This document shows positions 7,433-16,231 of a DNA stretch of 64,000 bases, one piece after another. Source of the DNA: Verrucomicrobium sp. BvORR034 (GTDB taxonomy: Bacteria > Verrucomicrobiota > Verrucomicrobiia > Verrucomicrobiales > Verrucomicrobiaceae); NCBI RefSeq assembly GCF_000739635.1, contig NZ_BATQ01000113.1, forward strand, positions 1-64,000, written 5' to 3'. Each line of letters begins with the position of its first letter. Position 1 is the stretch's first letter. The position numbers were made by a program, and so were the translations under genes. Under the pieces are notes generated by a model. The model saw nothing but the letters and a program-made list of their open reading frames with translations. It made no database searches and was not told where the DNA came from.

Positions 7433-8815
7433 TTATGCTTTGGGCGCGGGAGGAGGAGTTGCCGTGGCGGCCGAGCCGGCGGTCGGTTGGTAAGACGAGG
7501 TCTGGTCCACTTTGAACTTCCAGCTGAGGACCTCAGCCTTGTCTGCGCTGGCGCGGCGGAAAGAAAGCTGCGCGGTGCATTCCTCCAAACGCAGCATCTG
7601 CGGCACACGGAAACGCACCGTCTGCGTTGTGGGATCGAACTCCACCGGGACCAGCCCGAAGCCACTGACGCGGAGAGCCAGACTGTCCGGCAGCACGGGG
7701 CCCACCCGGGCGAGATTGGCCTCGATCAAGGGCCTGCGATCCGTGATGGTCGCTCCCGGCTGGGGCTGAAGCACGACGAGCTTGTTGCCATGCTCGTCCA
7801 CTTCGTCGGTTCTGAGAAACTTGCTGTCGGCGATGTTGCCACCACCTCCGCGGAAGTTGGTTGCCAGGCGGAAGTTCACATCCTTGTCCCCGATCTGCAC
7901 AAAGCGCGGAAGCTTGCCGTTGGGAGTGTCCCAGGTGGTCTTTTGCGGGTTTACCGTGACGGCGGCTTCGTAGCCGGCATCCAGACACATCTGGGCGATC
8001 TCGTCGGACTTGTTGCCATACGGGTAGGCGAAGGTTCTACAGGGGACGCCAAAGGTCTCCTCCAGGAACTTCTTTGATTCGACGATTTCCACTTCCAGCC
8101 ACTTGCGGTACTGCTCATCCGTCTTGCCATGCCGGGCGGTGAGCGCCTGGTGGGACACGCTGTGGCTGCCCAACTCGGCACCGTACTTCATCATCTCCCG
8201 AATCTGGGTGAGCGTCAGAGAACGACCACCACGGTTCACGTAGTTTTTATAGAGATATACCGTGAACGGGTAGTTGAATTCCTTGAGGATCGGGAAGCAA
8301 TACTCATGCACGCCAAGCCAGCCGTCATCCATGGTGATGACCACTGATTCTTCAGGGATGTTCTTCTCTCCGCGCTTCCAGGCCAGGACGTCCGCGAGAG
8401 GGATCACCGGGATCTTCGCGTCCTTCAGGGCCTGCATTTGCGTCCGGAAGGTGGTGGCAGTGATCACCATGTCGCTTCGGGAGGGTTTCTCCGCGAAGTC
8501 GTGGTAACACATGATGGAGACCAACGCTGACTTGTTGAGCTCAAACAGCTCGGCCTTGGGCACCTCGATCTCGCTGCCATCCGCTGCGAACATTTTGCCA
8601 TTCTCCAACGTCTGCTGCAGTCTCTCCTCCTCAGCCGAGAGCGGAGCTTCCACCGGCGGCGGGGGTGCGGGTGGAGGGGGCTTGGGGAGGAATTCTTTGA
8701 GCTTCTCCAAGCATGAAGTCAGGACACACAGGCACAGTACCGCCACTGCCAGCTGCTTCAGCCAGGGCAGGAGACGGGTAAATGTGACACCAGAAATGGG
8801 TCTGCGGGGGCGCAT
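7433..8815 (-). CDS. lipoprotein polysaccharide deacetylase (NodB domain, CE4)
   Basis: A 460-residue protein with an Arg-rich lipoprotein signal peptide and lipobox LTSC (Cys35), then a Pro-rich linker (about 44-58) that places the catalytic part in the periplasm. The CE4/NodB domain covers about 100-330: MCYHDF, TMDDGW with Asp163/Asp164, metal ligands in GSHSVSH (His218, His222), and TFAYPYG. The C-terminal 120 residues form an extra beta-rich domain of unknown role. Probable activity is N- or O-deacetylation of a cell-wall or extracellular glycan; the substrate is unknown. The short Ala/Pro tail (ATATPPPAPKA) is odd but in frame. Confidence 0.88.
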   Translation of the reverse strand: MRPRRPISGVTFTRLLPWLKQLAVAVLCLCVLTSCLEKLKEFLPKPPPPAPPPPVEAPLSAEEERLQQTLENGKMFAADGSEIEVPKAELFELNKSALVSIMCYHDFAEKPSRSDMVITATTFRTQMQALKDAKIPVIPLADVLAWKRGEKNIPEESVVITMDDGWLGVHEYCFPILKEFNYPFTVYLYKNYVNRGGRSLTLTQIREMMKYGAELGSHSVSHQALTARHGKTDEQYRKWLEVEIVESKKFLEETFGVPCRTFAYPYGNKSDEIAQMCLDAGYEAAVTVNPQKTTWDTPNGKLPRFVQIGDKDVNFRLATNFRGGGGNIADSKFLRTDEVDEHGNKLVVLQPQPGATITDRRPLIEANLARVGPVLPDSLALRVSGFGLVPVEFDPTTQTVRFRVPQMLRLEECTAQLSFRRASADKAEVLSWKFKVDQTSSYQPTAGSAATATPPPAPKA

Positions 8816-8928
8816 CCCGTGACGTTACGTACGGAGCGGGAAAATGCGAGCAGGTTGTGCATTCAACGAGCACACGAATCCCCTGCCCGGAAGTGCCCTT
8901 TCACCGTCCAGATCCACGCCAATCCCGA

Positions 8929-10068
8929 CTACTTGGCGAGTTCCGCGAGGAGCAGCACGATATCAATCACGAACATGAGCACAATGGACGCTTCCAGCAC
9001 CAGCATGATGCGGTGATTCTGCTCCTGTTTCAGCATCTCATACAGGTCGTCCAGCGTCTTCAGCTTCTCGTCGATGCTGCGATGCCAGTCAGGCAGGTGG
9101 AACCGTCGGGAGACCGTGTCGTAGAGCCGGGCCAGGTGCCAGTCACCGAAGAACTTCGTGATGTTGGAAAGCTCGTCGCTGAACCGGGCCAGATCGATAC
9201 GCACCTCCCGCAGATGGGGCAGAAGCCGCTTGTGCTCCCGGATTCGGGGCGGGCGCTGGAGGTCCGCGTAGGAGCGTTCCAGCGCCGTATCGATGAGCTG
9301 GTCGTAGGCCTCCAGTTCCTCCAGCTGGACATTGGCCAGTTCCATCACAAACAGCGATTCCTCAAAGTCCGCCGGCCGGTCCACAATGAGGGCAGCGTCC
9401 CAGTCCACCACGATCAAGTCGGACTGGTAGTAAGAGAGGTGCTTGCTGGTGGATTCGAGTGCCTCCTGATGTGACAGCGGCGGGTCGGATGTTTCCTGGG
9501 TGATGAGCGTGGCGATGGTCCTCCGGTTGGCGCGAAACCACTCCTCCGCATTGAACCACCGGCCGCCCACAGCCTCACCGGGTGACTCTACGCAGAACAC
9601 GGTGTAGGCCTCCTCCTCCTGGAGCGTCTCGACGGGGCGGACTGCCACGGTCCCAAGCTCCTGCCGTAGCGTCTCAGACAGCTCCCTGGCATGTCTTTGG
9701 AGGGCTCCGCCAGCAAACTGGTACCTGTGGAACTGGCTAAGCTGTTCCAGGCGATCCACTTCAAACGACACTTTTAGCGTCAGACTGATCGCCCCAATCG
9801 GGAGCACCTTCACCGACCGCTCTACCTTCACGACTTTGCCCCCTTCCAGAGACAGGTCTAAAGGTTCCAGCCGGGCCATGCGCGGCTGATAGAACAATTG
9901 CTGCCGTGGGCTCCGTTTCGAAACGCCCACAGGCTGAGCCACCAACGGCTGACCGAGGAGGTGCGTTAGTCCGGGACGCCGCAGTTCATAGGCAATGTCG
10001 AACGCATAAAAGTAAACAACTTCGCCCTTCAGTGCTGATCCTGCGACTGCGCTGTCCCCTTCTGCCAT
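8929..10068 (-). CDS. RMND1/DUF155-like membrane protein
   Basis: A 379-residue protein with one C-terminal membrane segment (about 352-375, ASIVLMFVIDIVLLL). The C-terminal half follows the DUF155 (yeast Rmd1, human RMND1) architecture: an acidic N-terminal alpha/beta part, a long helical region, FFGDWHLARLYDTVSRRFHL, the invariant-looking WHRSIDEKLKTLDDLYEMLK, and the terminal TM helix preceded by HRIMLVLE. RMND1 supports mitochondrial translation, but the bacterial role is unknown. The stop lies about 110 bases upstream of the deacetylase start, and the gene starts 82 bases beyond the accA stop. The family match is from motif pattern only. Confidence 0.65.
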   Translation of the reverse strand: MAEGDSAVAGSALKGEVVYFYAFDIAYELRRPGLTHLLGQPLVAQPVGVSKRSPRQQLFYQPRMARLEPLDLSLEGGKVVKVERSVKVLPIGAISLTLKVSFEVDRLEQLSQFHRYQFAGGALQRHARELSETLRQELGTVAVRPVETLQEEEAYTVFCVESPGEAVGGRWFNAEEWFRANRRTIATLITQETSDPPLSHQEALESTSKHLSYYQSDLIVVDWDAALIVDRPADFEESLFVMELANVQLEELEAYDQLIDTALERSYADLQRPPRIREHKRLLPHLREVRIDLARFSDELSNITKFFGDWHLARLYDTVSRRFHLPDWHRSIDEKLKTLDDLYEMLKQEQNHRIMLVLEASIVLMFVIDIVLLLAELAK

Positions 10069-10150
10069 GCCTCACTCTACCCCGTCCGGCGATGGCGTAT
10101 CAAGCCGTGGGTCACGTTTCCGTCACCCACGACTCCCTGGTCGGAAGGGC

Positions 10151-11113
10151 TTACTCGCCCTCTGTGAACTTGCCGTAGGCGCGGAACTTTTCGTACCGCT
10201 TCTGCAGAAGCTCTTCCGAACCCAGAGGGGTCAGTTCCGCCAAAGCGGAAACGAGGGCGGATTTCAGAGATGCCGCCACCGCATGGTGGTCGTGGTGGGC
10301 GCCTCCATGGGGCTCAGGGACGATATGGTCAATGATCCCTAGCTCCATAAGGTCGGGAGCACTGAGCTTCAGCGCCTGCGCAGCCTCGGGAGCATGCTGC
10401 CGATGTTTCCAAAGAATGGCGGCGCAGCCTTCCGGTGAAATCACCGAGTAGTAGGCATTCTCCAGCATTATGACGCGGTCCGTCACACCGATGCCCAGAG
10501 CCCCACCGGAACCGCCTTCACCGATGACCACAGAGACCATCGGAGTGCGGATCTTCATCATTTCCAACAAGTTGAAGGCAATAGCCTCCGCGATATTGCG
10601 CTCCTCAGCCCCAATGCCTGGGAAGGCTCCAGGGGTATCAATCATGCAGATGACCGGCAGGCCGAACTTCTCCGCCATACGCATGAGGCGAAGGGCTTTG
10701 CGGTACCCTTCCGGATGTGCGCTGCCGAAGTTGCGCAGCAAGTTTTCCTTCGTATCACGCCCCTTCTGCTGCCCGATCAGCATCACGCGCTGGCCGTTGA
10801 GCGTGGCAAACCCTCCTGGCATCGCATTGTCATCCCCGATGTGGCGGTCCCCGTGCAATTCGACAAACTCGTCAAAACAGAGTCTGGCGTAATCTAGCAT
10901 ATACGGGCGCTGGATGTGGCGCGCGATTTGCACCCGCTGCCACGGGCTGAGGTTGGCGTAGGTTTCCTCCTGTAGCTCTGCCAGTTTCTTCTCGAGATCG
11001 GCAATCGCAAGCGTGACTTTGCTTGTGTTCTTCAAAGCCTGCTTGCGGCGCAGCTCTTCCAGCTCTTCCCGCGCCTTGACCAGCGGTTTTTCGAATTCCA
11101 AAACTTGTTTCAT
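10151..11113 (-). CDS. accA: acetyl-CoA carboxylase carboxyltransferase subunit alpha
   Basis: A 320-residue AccA of normal length. With AccD it transfers the carboxyl group from biotin-BCCP to acetyl-CoA, the first committed step of fatty-acid synthesis. The start MKQVLEFEKPLVKAREELEE is typical. Conserved parts include DRHIGDDNAMPGG, IGQQKGRDTKENLLRNFG, the CoA-site region MIDTPGAFPGIGAEERNIAE and the oxyanion region GEGGSGGALGIGV. The stop of the upstream LysM gene is 27 bases away, so the two are probably co-transcribed. accB, accC and accD are not in the window. Confidence 0.97.
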   Translation of the reverse strand: MKQVLEFEKPLVKAREELEELRRKQALKNTSKVTLAIADLEKKLAELQEETYANLSPWQRVQIARHIQRPYMLDYARLCFDEFVELHGDRHIGDDNAMPGGFATLNGQRVMLIGQQKGRDTKENLLRNFGSAHPEGYRKALRLMRMAEKFGLPVICMIDTPGAFPGIGAEERNIAEAIAFNLLEMMKIRTPMVSVVIGEGGSGGALGIGVTDRVIMLENAYYSVISPEGCAAILWKHRQHAPEAAQALKLSAPDLMELGIIDHIVPEPHGGAHHDHHAVAASLKSALVSALAELTPLGSEELLQKRYEKFRAYGKFTEGE

Positions 11114-11140
11114 GTTGCTGACAAAAAGTTGAATTTAGAG

Positions 11141-12109
11141 TTAGCGCGCGACGAACAATTTCGTCTGCGTGCGGACGATTGTGAACAGTTCTTCGATGTC
11201 CTCCCGGGCCAGAAACACCCCGGTTTCCGGGATGCCCGCCAGGTCATCATCGTCGTCGTCCACAACTTTGTTGGCAGCCTTGGAGCCGCCTTTGGACTTC
11301 CCTTTGGTCGCCGCAGCGGGCTGGGAAGGAGTCGTCGTCTTATCAACCAGCGGCTTTGCCTTGGGCAGCCCCCGGAGATTAAATCCGGTCTTGTGACCAA
11401 CCAGCCATTTGTCAGCACTGATGAAAATGGGATTCTCCGAGGTCACGGCCTTGCCATTGTGCCAGGCGCTTTTTGCCTGAATCACCGTCTCGGCGGGTGC
11501 CTTCATGCCAGGGGGCAGGCGGATTTCCAGAGCCTGGTATTCCTTGAAGAAATAGCCTTTCTCCCGGGTCCCGCGCCAAAGCTGGACGGTCTTGGACGAC
11601 AGATCTACCACGATCTCGAAGTCCAGGGGAAAAACAAAAAGGTGATCGCCTGGCTGCAAGTTGGTGCTCAGCATGCCATTGGCCCGCATGATGCACTCCA
11701 CACTGGTCTGGTTTTTGCTGGCAATCCTCCCCATGGAGTCACCTGGCTGGACGATGTAGTCCTTTCTTTGCGGGTTGGCCTCCTGGGAAAAAAGCATATC
11801 CATGTTCAGCTCACCGATGATCCGGCGGGCCTCGGGCCCTGTAGAGGTCTCAGGAAAGCTGTCCAGCAAGCGGTAGAGAGCCTTGCGACCCTCGGTGTAG
11901 TTGGAGGTGTTGATGAGCTCCATCGCCTCATCAAAACGGCGCACCCCTGGATCCGGCAGATTGGTGTGCTTGCCCTGCAGGTTCTTGATCTGGCCCTGCA
12001 CCACCGACTCATGCCCGAGGACACGAGTGTAGTACCAATAGGCGGCCGCAAGCACCGAACCTGCGATACCTACCGCAAGAAGGAAGACGAGGATTTTGAA
12101 ACGGCTCAT
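11141..12109 (-). CDS. LysM protein with degenerate L,D-transpeptidase-like domain
   Basis: A 322-residue inner-membrane-anchored protein: N-terminal TM (about 5-27), a short helical repeat, a LysM domain (about 117-160: YIVQPGDSMGRIASKN and LQPGDHLFVFP), then a YkuD-like fold beginning FEIVVDLSSKTVQLWRG. The C-terminal ETGVFLAREDIEELF aligns by pattern with the catalytic SHGCIRM...DIEELF block of L,D-transpeptidases, but the nucleophile Cys is absent. The only Cys, about residue 139, lies in LysM. A Lys/Gly/Ser-rich insert and an Asp run (VVDDDDDD) interrupt the domain. It probably binds peptidoglycan without cross-linking it (inference). Confidence 0.72.
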   Translation of the reverse strand: MSRFKILVFLLAVGIAGSVLAAAYWYYTRVLGHESVVQGQIKNLQGKHTNLPDPGVRRFDEAMELINTSNYTEGRKALYRLLDSFPETSTGPEARRIIGELNMDMLFSQEANPQRKDYIVQPGDSMGRIASKNQTSVECIMRANGMLSTNLQPGDHLFVFPLDFEIVVDLSSKTVQLWRGTREKGYFFKEYQALEIRLPPGMKAPAETVIQAKSAWHNGKAVTSENPIFISADKWLVGHKTGFNLRGLPKAKPLVDKTTTPSQPAAATKGKSKGGSKAANKVVDDDDDDLAGIPETGVFLAREDIEELFTIVRTQTKLFVAR

Positions 12110-12127
12110 CGTATCCGTGGCGTCACA

Positions 12128-12655
12128 TCAGCCCAGCAGGCCCCGACGCTTGAAATCGAACATGTTGATGTTGTGGGACTTCTCAATCATTTCGAAAAAG
12201 AACCGCAGCAGCGAGATCTCCCAGGTGTCGTCAACACCCTGGATGATGGCTCGCATGGGATTGCCAGAGGCGCGCTGTTCGGTCAGCAGCTTGTCGCACA
12301 CGGTGGCAAATGACTCATGAACGATCTCCTCGCTCACGGTGGTACGCTTGAAATTGAACCGGTAGCGCAGGATCGCAAGATCCTTGAGATGGTTCTTTAC
12401 CCACTGGCCAAAAGCCTCCGCTTCCGCCCCGAATCCCTCGAAACTCCAGTCGTCGGTCACCGTGGGGGTGACGATCATGGGGCGTTCCGCCTCGATCCGG
12501 CCATGGCGCACCCGCGTGACATTGGTGGAGTCCATGAGTTCGGTCACCAGTTGAAACTCGAACTGGGTGGTGCCAAACGTATCAATGCGACGATCAGGCT
12601 CGTGGAGAACCTTCGTATTTTCGATCGCGTACTGAAAATCGAACTCAGAATGCAT
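12128..12655 (-). CDS. conserved protein of unknown function
   Basis: A 175-residue soluble alpha/beta protein without signal peptide or membrane segment (MHSEFDFQYAIENTKVLHEP). It is acidic, with a cystatin-like or meiotically-up-regulated-like mixed pattern that I cannot assign to a family. It ends 18 bases before the start of the LysM/L,D-transpeptidase-like gene on the same strand, so it heads that transcript and may be functionally linked to it. Codon use and length support a real gene. Confidence 0.65.
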   Translation of the reverse strand: MHSEFDFQYAIENTKVLHEPDRRIDTFGTTQFEFQLVTELMDSTNVTRVRHGRIEAERPMIVTPTVTDDWSFEGFGAEAEAFGQWVKNHLKDLAILRYRFNFKRTTVSEEIVHESFATVCDKLLTEQRASGNPMRAIIQGVDDTWEISLLRFFFEMIEKSHNINMFDFKRRGLLG

Positions 12656-12782
12656 TTCTTGGTGGGAGCAGAGGGTAGTGCGGAATGGCTTCGTGGCTAG
12701 TGTTTTTTGAGGCTTGGGTCTGCGGGAGGGATTCCATCAGATCGCTCTTGAATGCAGAACTGACCCCCGTGAATCTGCGGCG

Positions 12783-13715
12783 ATGTTCTTTGACCTCTTC
12801 CTGAATGTTTGTGCTCCCATTTTCTTTGTGGTGGGTCTGGGATGGCTCTTGGACCGGAAATTTCGCCTCCACTTGGAGACTTTGGTCAAACTGAACATCT
12901 ACCTTTTGGTCCCGGCTTTCATTTTCACCCGGGTGCTCGACACCGAGCTGGGCGGTCAGGAAGCGCTGCAGATCGTGGGGTTCACCCTGGCCACCATCGC
13001 CCTCATGTTCATCGGTAGCACGATCGCTGCCAGAGTGCTCAAAATGCATGCTCAGCAGAGGCAGGCTTTGCGCCTGGCCACCATGTTCTACAACTGTGGA
13101 AACTATGGCCTGCCCCTGGTGACGCTGGCCTTTGGCCACGAAGGGGCTGCGGTACAGGTCTATGTACTGGCGACTATGAACGTGGCCACTTTCACTATCG
13201 GCCTCTTTCTCGCTCAGGAACGCGGTGAAAAACCGGGGGCCCACTGGCGAGCCCTCAATGGCATGCTGCGGCAACCTACGCTCTATGCACTGGTGGCCGG
13301 GGTGCTGGCAAAATCCACTGGACTGCGCCTTCAGGAGGTGACCTGGCTCTGGCAGCCGCTGGACCTGCTCCAGGCCGCTTTGGTAGGATTTGCCCTCCTC
13401 ACCTTGGGGGTCCAGATGTCCCAAACCCGGCCCGCCCCCTTCCGGGCTCCGCTGTTCGCCGCCTTGGGCATCCGCCTCATCCTCAGCCCTCTACTGGCTC
13501 TTGGATTAACTCAGATCATGGGGTTTCCCCCAGCGGTCGCAGCTTCTCTGGTCCTCGCTACCGGGGCTCCCACAGCCGTAAATACGGCCCTGCTGGCCCA
13601 TGAATTTGGTGGCGATGTGTCGTTCGCCACCTCTTCAGTCTACTACACAACCTTGGTCAGCATGCTCACGACCACCGTGACCCTGAGCCTGCTGAAGTTG
13701 TGGCTGGCCGCCTGA
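12783..13715 (+). CDS. AEC (auxin efflux carrier) family transporter
   Basis: A 310-residue integral membrane protein with about ten hydrophobic helices in two repeats, as in AEC/BART superfamily permeases. Family features include LVKLNIYLLVPAFIFTRVL in the first repeat, FYNCGNYGLPLVTLAFG (the conserved NxGNxGLP motif) and ATGAPTAVNTALLAHEFGGD in the second. Bacterial members move malate, malonate and other organic anions. ATG 12783 starts the first helix (MFFDLFLNVCAPIFFVVGLG); an upstream in-frame start at 12714 adds a hydrophilic leader and is unlikely. Substrate not predictable. Confidence 0.88.
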   Translation: MFFDLFLNVCAPIFFVVGLGWLLDRKFRLHLETLVKLNIYLLVPAFIFTRVLDTELGGQEALQIVGFTLATIALMFIGSTIAARVLKMHAQQRQALRLATMFYNCGNYGLPLVTLAFGHEGAAVQVYVLATMNVATFTIGLFLAQERGEKPGAHWRALNGMLRQPTLYALVAGVLAKSTGLRLQEVTWLWQPLDLLQAALVGFALLTLGVQMSQTRPAPFRAPLFAALGIRLILSPLLALGLTQIMGFPPAVAASLVLATGAPTAVNTALLAHEFGGDVSFATSSVYYTTLVSMLTTTVTLSLLKLWLAA

Positions 13716-13730
13716 CGAGCGATCCGCGGA

Positions 13731-14735
13731 TCAGACCAAAGTCTCTTCGAACTTGGCGTTGGAAGCCTCAAGGTGCTTTTTGTACTCCTTCATGCGAAGG
13801 GTCACGCGCTCTTCAAGAGTGCGCTCACCCAGCCCCTGATGCTCTGTACCCACCAGGGCCACAACCAGGTTCACCGTGGCTTTCACGTCTTCCAGCATCA
13901 CATATTCCGCAGAGACATTCTGGTCGTCGTCCAGATTGTGATAGTTGCCCAGAGGCACGCTCAGACCAGCACTGCGAATCCCGCAGGCCTGGAGCGCGGT
14001 GGCCTCGCAGGCCCCGGCATCCAGAAGGCAGCGCTGCACCCGGATCCCCTGCTCTGCTGCGGTGCGCATCACCGTCGCGATCAAGTCATGGTCAAACACC
14101 GAAAGGCGGTCGCCGACACGAACGATGGGGCCATCTCCCATTTCTGCACCGTTCACCGGGCGGCTGGTTTCAACGGAGAGAAACGCGGCTTCTTTGCCGA
14201 AGGGCCAATGCTTGCCCAGGTGCCAGGCACCCAGGAAGCCCACTTCCTCAGCGCGGGTGAAGGCGGCATGCACCGTTGCATCCAGACCCAGACGAGCCAG
14301 TTCCTTGATGGTGGCGATAATCACGGCACAGCCAACCAAGTCATCACAGGCCGCAGCGCCCACTTTGCCTTCCTCGATGGTGACGGGGAAACCCCACGGT
14401 GCAATGTCACCGTTCTCGCGACGGAGGGCGATGTTTTCAGGAAGATCGACAATCGATTTCGGCACGCCACCCAGAAACTCCCAGTCCCCGTTCTTGCCGG
14501 GGTTCTTCACCCATGCTGGGTGATCCATGTGTGCGCCCAACACCCAGACCGGGTTGGACTTGCGCTTACCCTTGCGATAAGTCGCCAGCAAATTGCCAAA
14601 GGCATCGGTGGACAGCTCCACATGGGGCACGTCCAGAAGGAGCTGCTCAATTTGCGCCCGCACATGATATTCATGAAATGGGGCGGTCGGTTGATTCAGG
14701 AGCTTCTTGAGGATAGAGGTCAGCGTGTCGGCCAT
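13731..14735 (-). CDS. M42/M20-like zinc aminopeptidase
   Basis: A 334-residue metallopeptidase of the M20/M25/M40 - M42 clan. Zinc ligands are visible in order: His69 and Asp71 (GAHMDH), Asp131 (AACDD), Glu163/Glu164 (TRAEEVG, the catalytic glutamate pair), Glu189 (LSVETS) and a late His in LGNYHNLDD. It lacks a signal peptide, so it acts in the cytoplasm on peptides. It ends 15 bases after the convergent AEC transporter and starts close to the divergent acyltransferase gene. M42 is favoured over M20 because of the single catalytic domain with an inserted lid. Confidence 0.85.
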   Translation of the reverse strand: MADTLTSILKKLLNQPTAPFHEYHVRAQIEQLLLDVPHVELSTDAFGNLLATYRKGKRKSNPVWVLGAHMDHPAWVKNPGKNGDWEFLGGVPKSIVDLPENIALRRENGDIAPWGFPVTIEEGKVGAAACDDLVGCAVIIATIKELARLGLDATVHAAFTRAEEVGFLGAWHLGKHWPFGKEAAFLSVETSRPVNGAEMGDGPIVRVGDRLSVFDHDLIATVMRTAAEQGIRVQRCLLDAGACEATALQACGIRSAGLSVPLGNYHNLDDDQNVSAEYVMLEDVKATVNLVVALVGTEHQGLGERTLEERVTLRMKEYKKHLEASNAKFEETLV

Positions 14736-14770
14736 TGCCTACTCTATACTCATTTCTCCCAGTACCAAAC

Positions 14771-15748
14771 GTGATCGTGAAGAAGATTCGCCACCGGATT
14801 GAGACATTTCTAGTAAACTTTGGAGTCTGGTGGCTCCCAAAACTCTCCAGGGAACAAGTTTTGCTCCTCAGCAAGGTGGTCGGACTGCTCGCCTTCGCCA
14901 TCGACTACCGCGGCCGAGGCACCGCCATTGCGAATCTCAAGGCGGCATTCTCCCGGGAGAACATCACCCCTGATCAGGCGCGCCGCATCGCGATCGGCAG
15001 TTTCCAGAACTTTGCCCGTACCTTTCTGGATCTTTTCTGGATCGCCGGCCATCCCAAGGAGGAATTGCCCCAGATCGCGAGGCTCTCCTGGCAGGACCCG
15101 AAAACGCCCGCCATGGCTCAATCCCGGGGTGCCCTCTGGGTGACGCCGCATTTTGGCAACTTTGAGGTGCTCAGCCTCATCGTCGGACTGCAGGGCTTCA
15201 CCCAGCTCACCATCGCTCAGGACTTCAAAAACGAAGCGCTGACCGACATCTTCGCCCGCCTCCGGCAGAAAACCGGCCACGAAATCATCCCACAACAAGG
15301 GGCAATGTTGCGGATCTTCAAGCAACTGAAACGGAACGGGCATGCTTCATTGCTCGCCGATCTCACCGTCAAACCCGGTCGCGCTGCCACGGTAATCGAG
15401 TGCTTTGGGTTGAAAACTTGTGTCCCCAACCTGCATACCAGCCTGGCATTCCGGCTGGGGCTGCCCCTCCTGCCCGCGACCGCCCTCCCCCTGTCAGACG
15501 GGACGTACCGCTGCCATTTCCTCGACCCCATGGAGGCTTCAGACTATCCCTCCATCGACACCATGACCCAGGCGGTGTGGGACCGGTTCGAACCTCAAAT
15601 CCGCCAGTACCCCGAGTGCTGGATGTGGATGTACAAGCACTGGCGCTACCTCCCCGGCCCGGAACGCGATTCCCGCTACCCTGCGTACGCCAACCCCAAT
15701 CGCCAGTTCCGGGAGATGCTCCCCGTCGCGCAGCTGACCCCACAGTGA
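14771..15748 (+). CDS. LpxL/HtrB-family lysophospholipid acyltransferase
   Basis: A protein of about 325 residues of the lipid A late acyltransferase family. The catalytic HxxxxD/E motif appears as HFGNFE (WVTPHFGNFEVLSLI). Other family parts are ANLKAAFS near the N-terminus, SLLADLTVKPG, a VPNLHTSLAFRLGLP segment and the C-terminal PECWMWMYKHWRY, close to the usual PEQWLWxHRRW. It likely adds an acyl chain to lipid A or a related envelope lipid at the inner membrane. The start is uncertain: GTG 14771 or GTG 14777 are reasonable, and a TTG at 14735 would overlap the divergent peptidase start. Confidence 0.85.
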   Translation: MIVKKIRHRIETFLVNFGVWWLPKLSREQVLLLSKVVGLLAFAIDYRGRGTAIANLKAAFSRENITPDQARRIAIGSFQNFARTFLDLFWIAGHPKEELPQIARLSWQDPKTPAMAQSRGALWVTPHFGNFEVLSLIVGLQGFTQLTIAQDFKNEALTDIFARLRQKTGHEIIPQQGAMLRIFKQLKRNGHASLLADLTVKPGRAATVIECFGLKTCVPNLHTSLAFRLGLPLLPATALPLSDGTYRCHFLDPMEASDYPSIDTMTQAVWDRFEPQIRQYPECWMWMYKHWRYLPGPERDSRYPAYANPNRQFREMLPVAQLTPQ

Positions 15749-15800
15749 TTCGCGGGGCGGGTGGGACGATGCCATGAACCACCGGGACAACTGAACGCAA

Positions 15801-15826
15801 GAAAGGCACGGTAAACCGTGCCTTTC
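15801..15826. terminator. bidirectional terminator hairpin between acyltransferase and acpP
   Basis: GAAAGGCACGG (15801-15811) pairs perfectly with CCGTGCCTTTC (15816-15826) around a TAAA loop. T-rich ends appear on both strands because of the AAAGG/CCTTT arms. It sits between two convergent genes. Confidence 0.75.
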
Positions 15827-15864
15827 CCAGAAATAGATGAAGGGTCAGTCCGGTAAGCGGAAGC

Positions 15865-16107
15865 TTACTCAGCGTTCTCTTCGACGTAACGGATCACATC
15901 ACCCACGGAGAGGAGCTTTTCAGCCTCTTCATCGGGCACGTCGATACCGAACTCTTCTTCGAAAGCCATGACCAACTCCACGGTGTCGAGTGAATCGGCG
16001 CCAAGGTCTTCAATGAACTTGGCTTCAGGAGTGACTTGTTCGGGGTTCACGCCGAGCTGTTCGACGATGATGTCCCGGACTTTGTCTGCAATGTTGGATT
16101 CGGCCAT
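15865..16107 (-). CDS. acpP: acyl carrier protein
   Basis: An 80-residue acidic ACP of standard length, carrier of growing acyl chains in type II fatty-acid synthesis. The phosphopantetheine attachment Ser39 lies in the canonical [12 protein letters not shown] motif. Helix 2/3 sequence ([20 protein letters not shown]) is typical. The gene is monocistronic here, with no fabF directly downstream, since the next feature is the convergent acyltransferase. Confidence 0.97.
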   Translation of the reverse strand: MAESNIADKVRDIIVEQLGVNPEQVTPEAKFIEDLGADSLDTVELVMAFEEEFGIDVPDEEAEKLLSVGDVIRYVEENAE

Positions 16108-16231
16108 AAATGCGTGTTGTAGGTTGCTAAGTGGCGGGGAGCATTAGCGGGTGCGCCATTTTTCGCAACTGGGAAAATGCGATTTTTTACGTCCCCTTTT
16201 TGCCTGATTCCAGGCGGAAAGGGCTTGCCCG

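Noticed and set aside
11105-12313. A 402-codon plus-strand open frame covering the LysM gene region
   Set aside because: It is antisense to two well-supported minus-strand genes (LysM/L,D-transpeptidase-like and the conserved unknown), lacks any domain pattern, and has composition typical of a shadow frame in GC-rich DNA.
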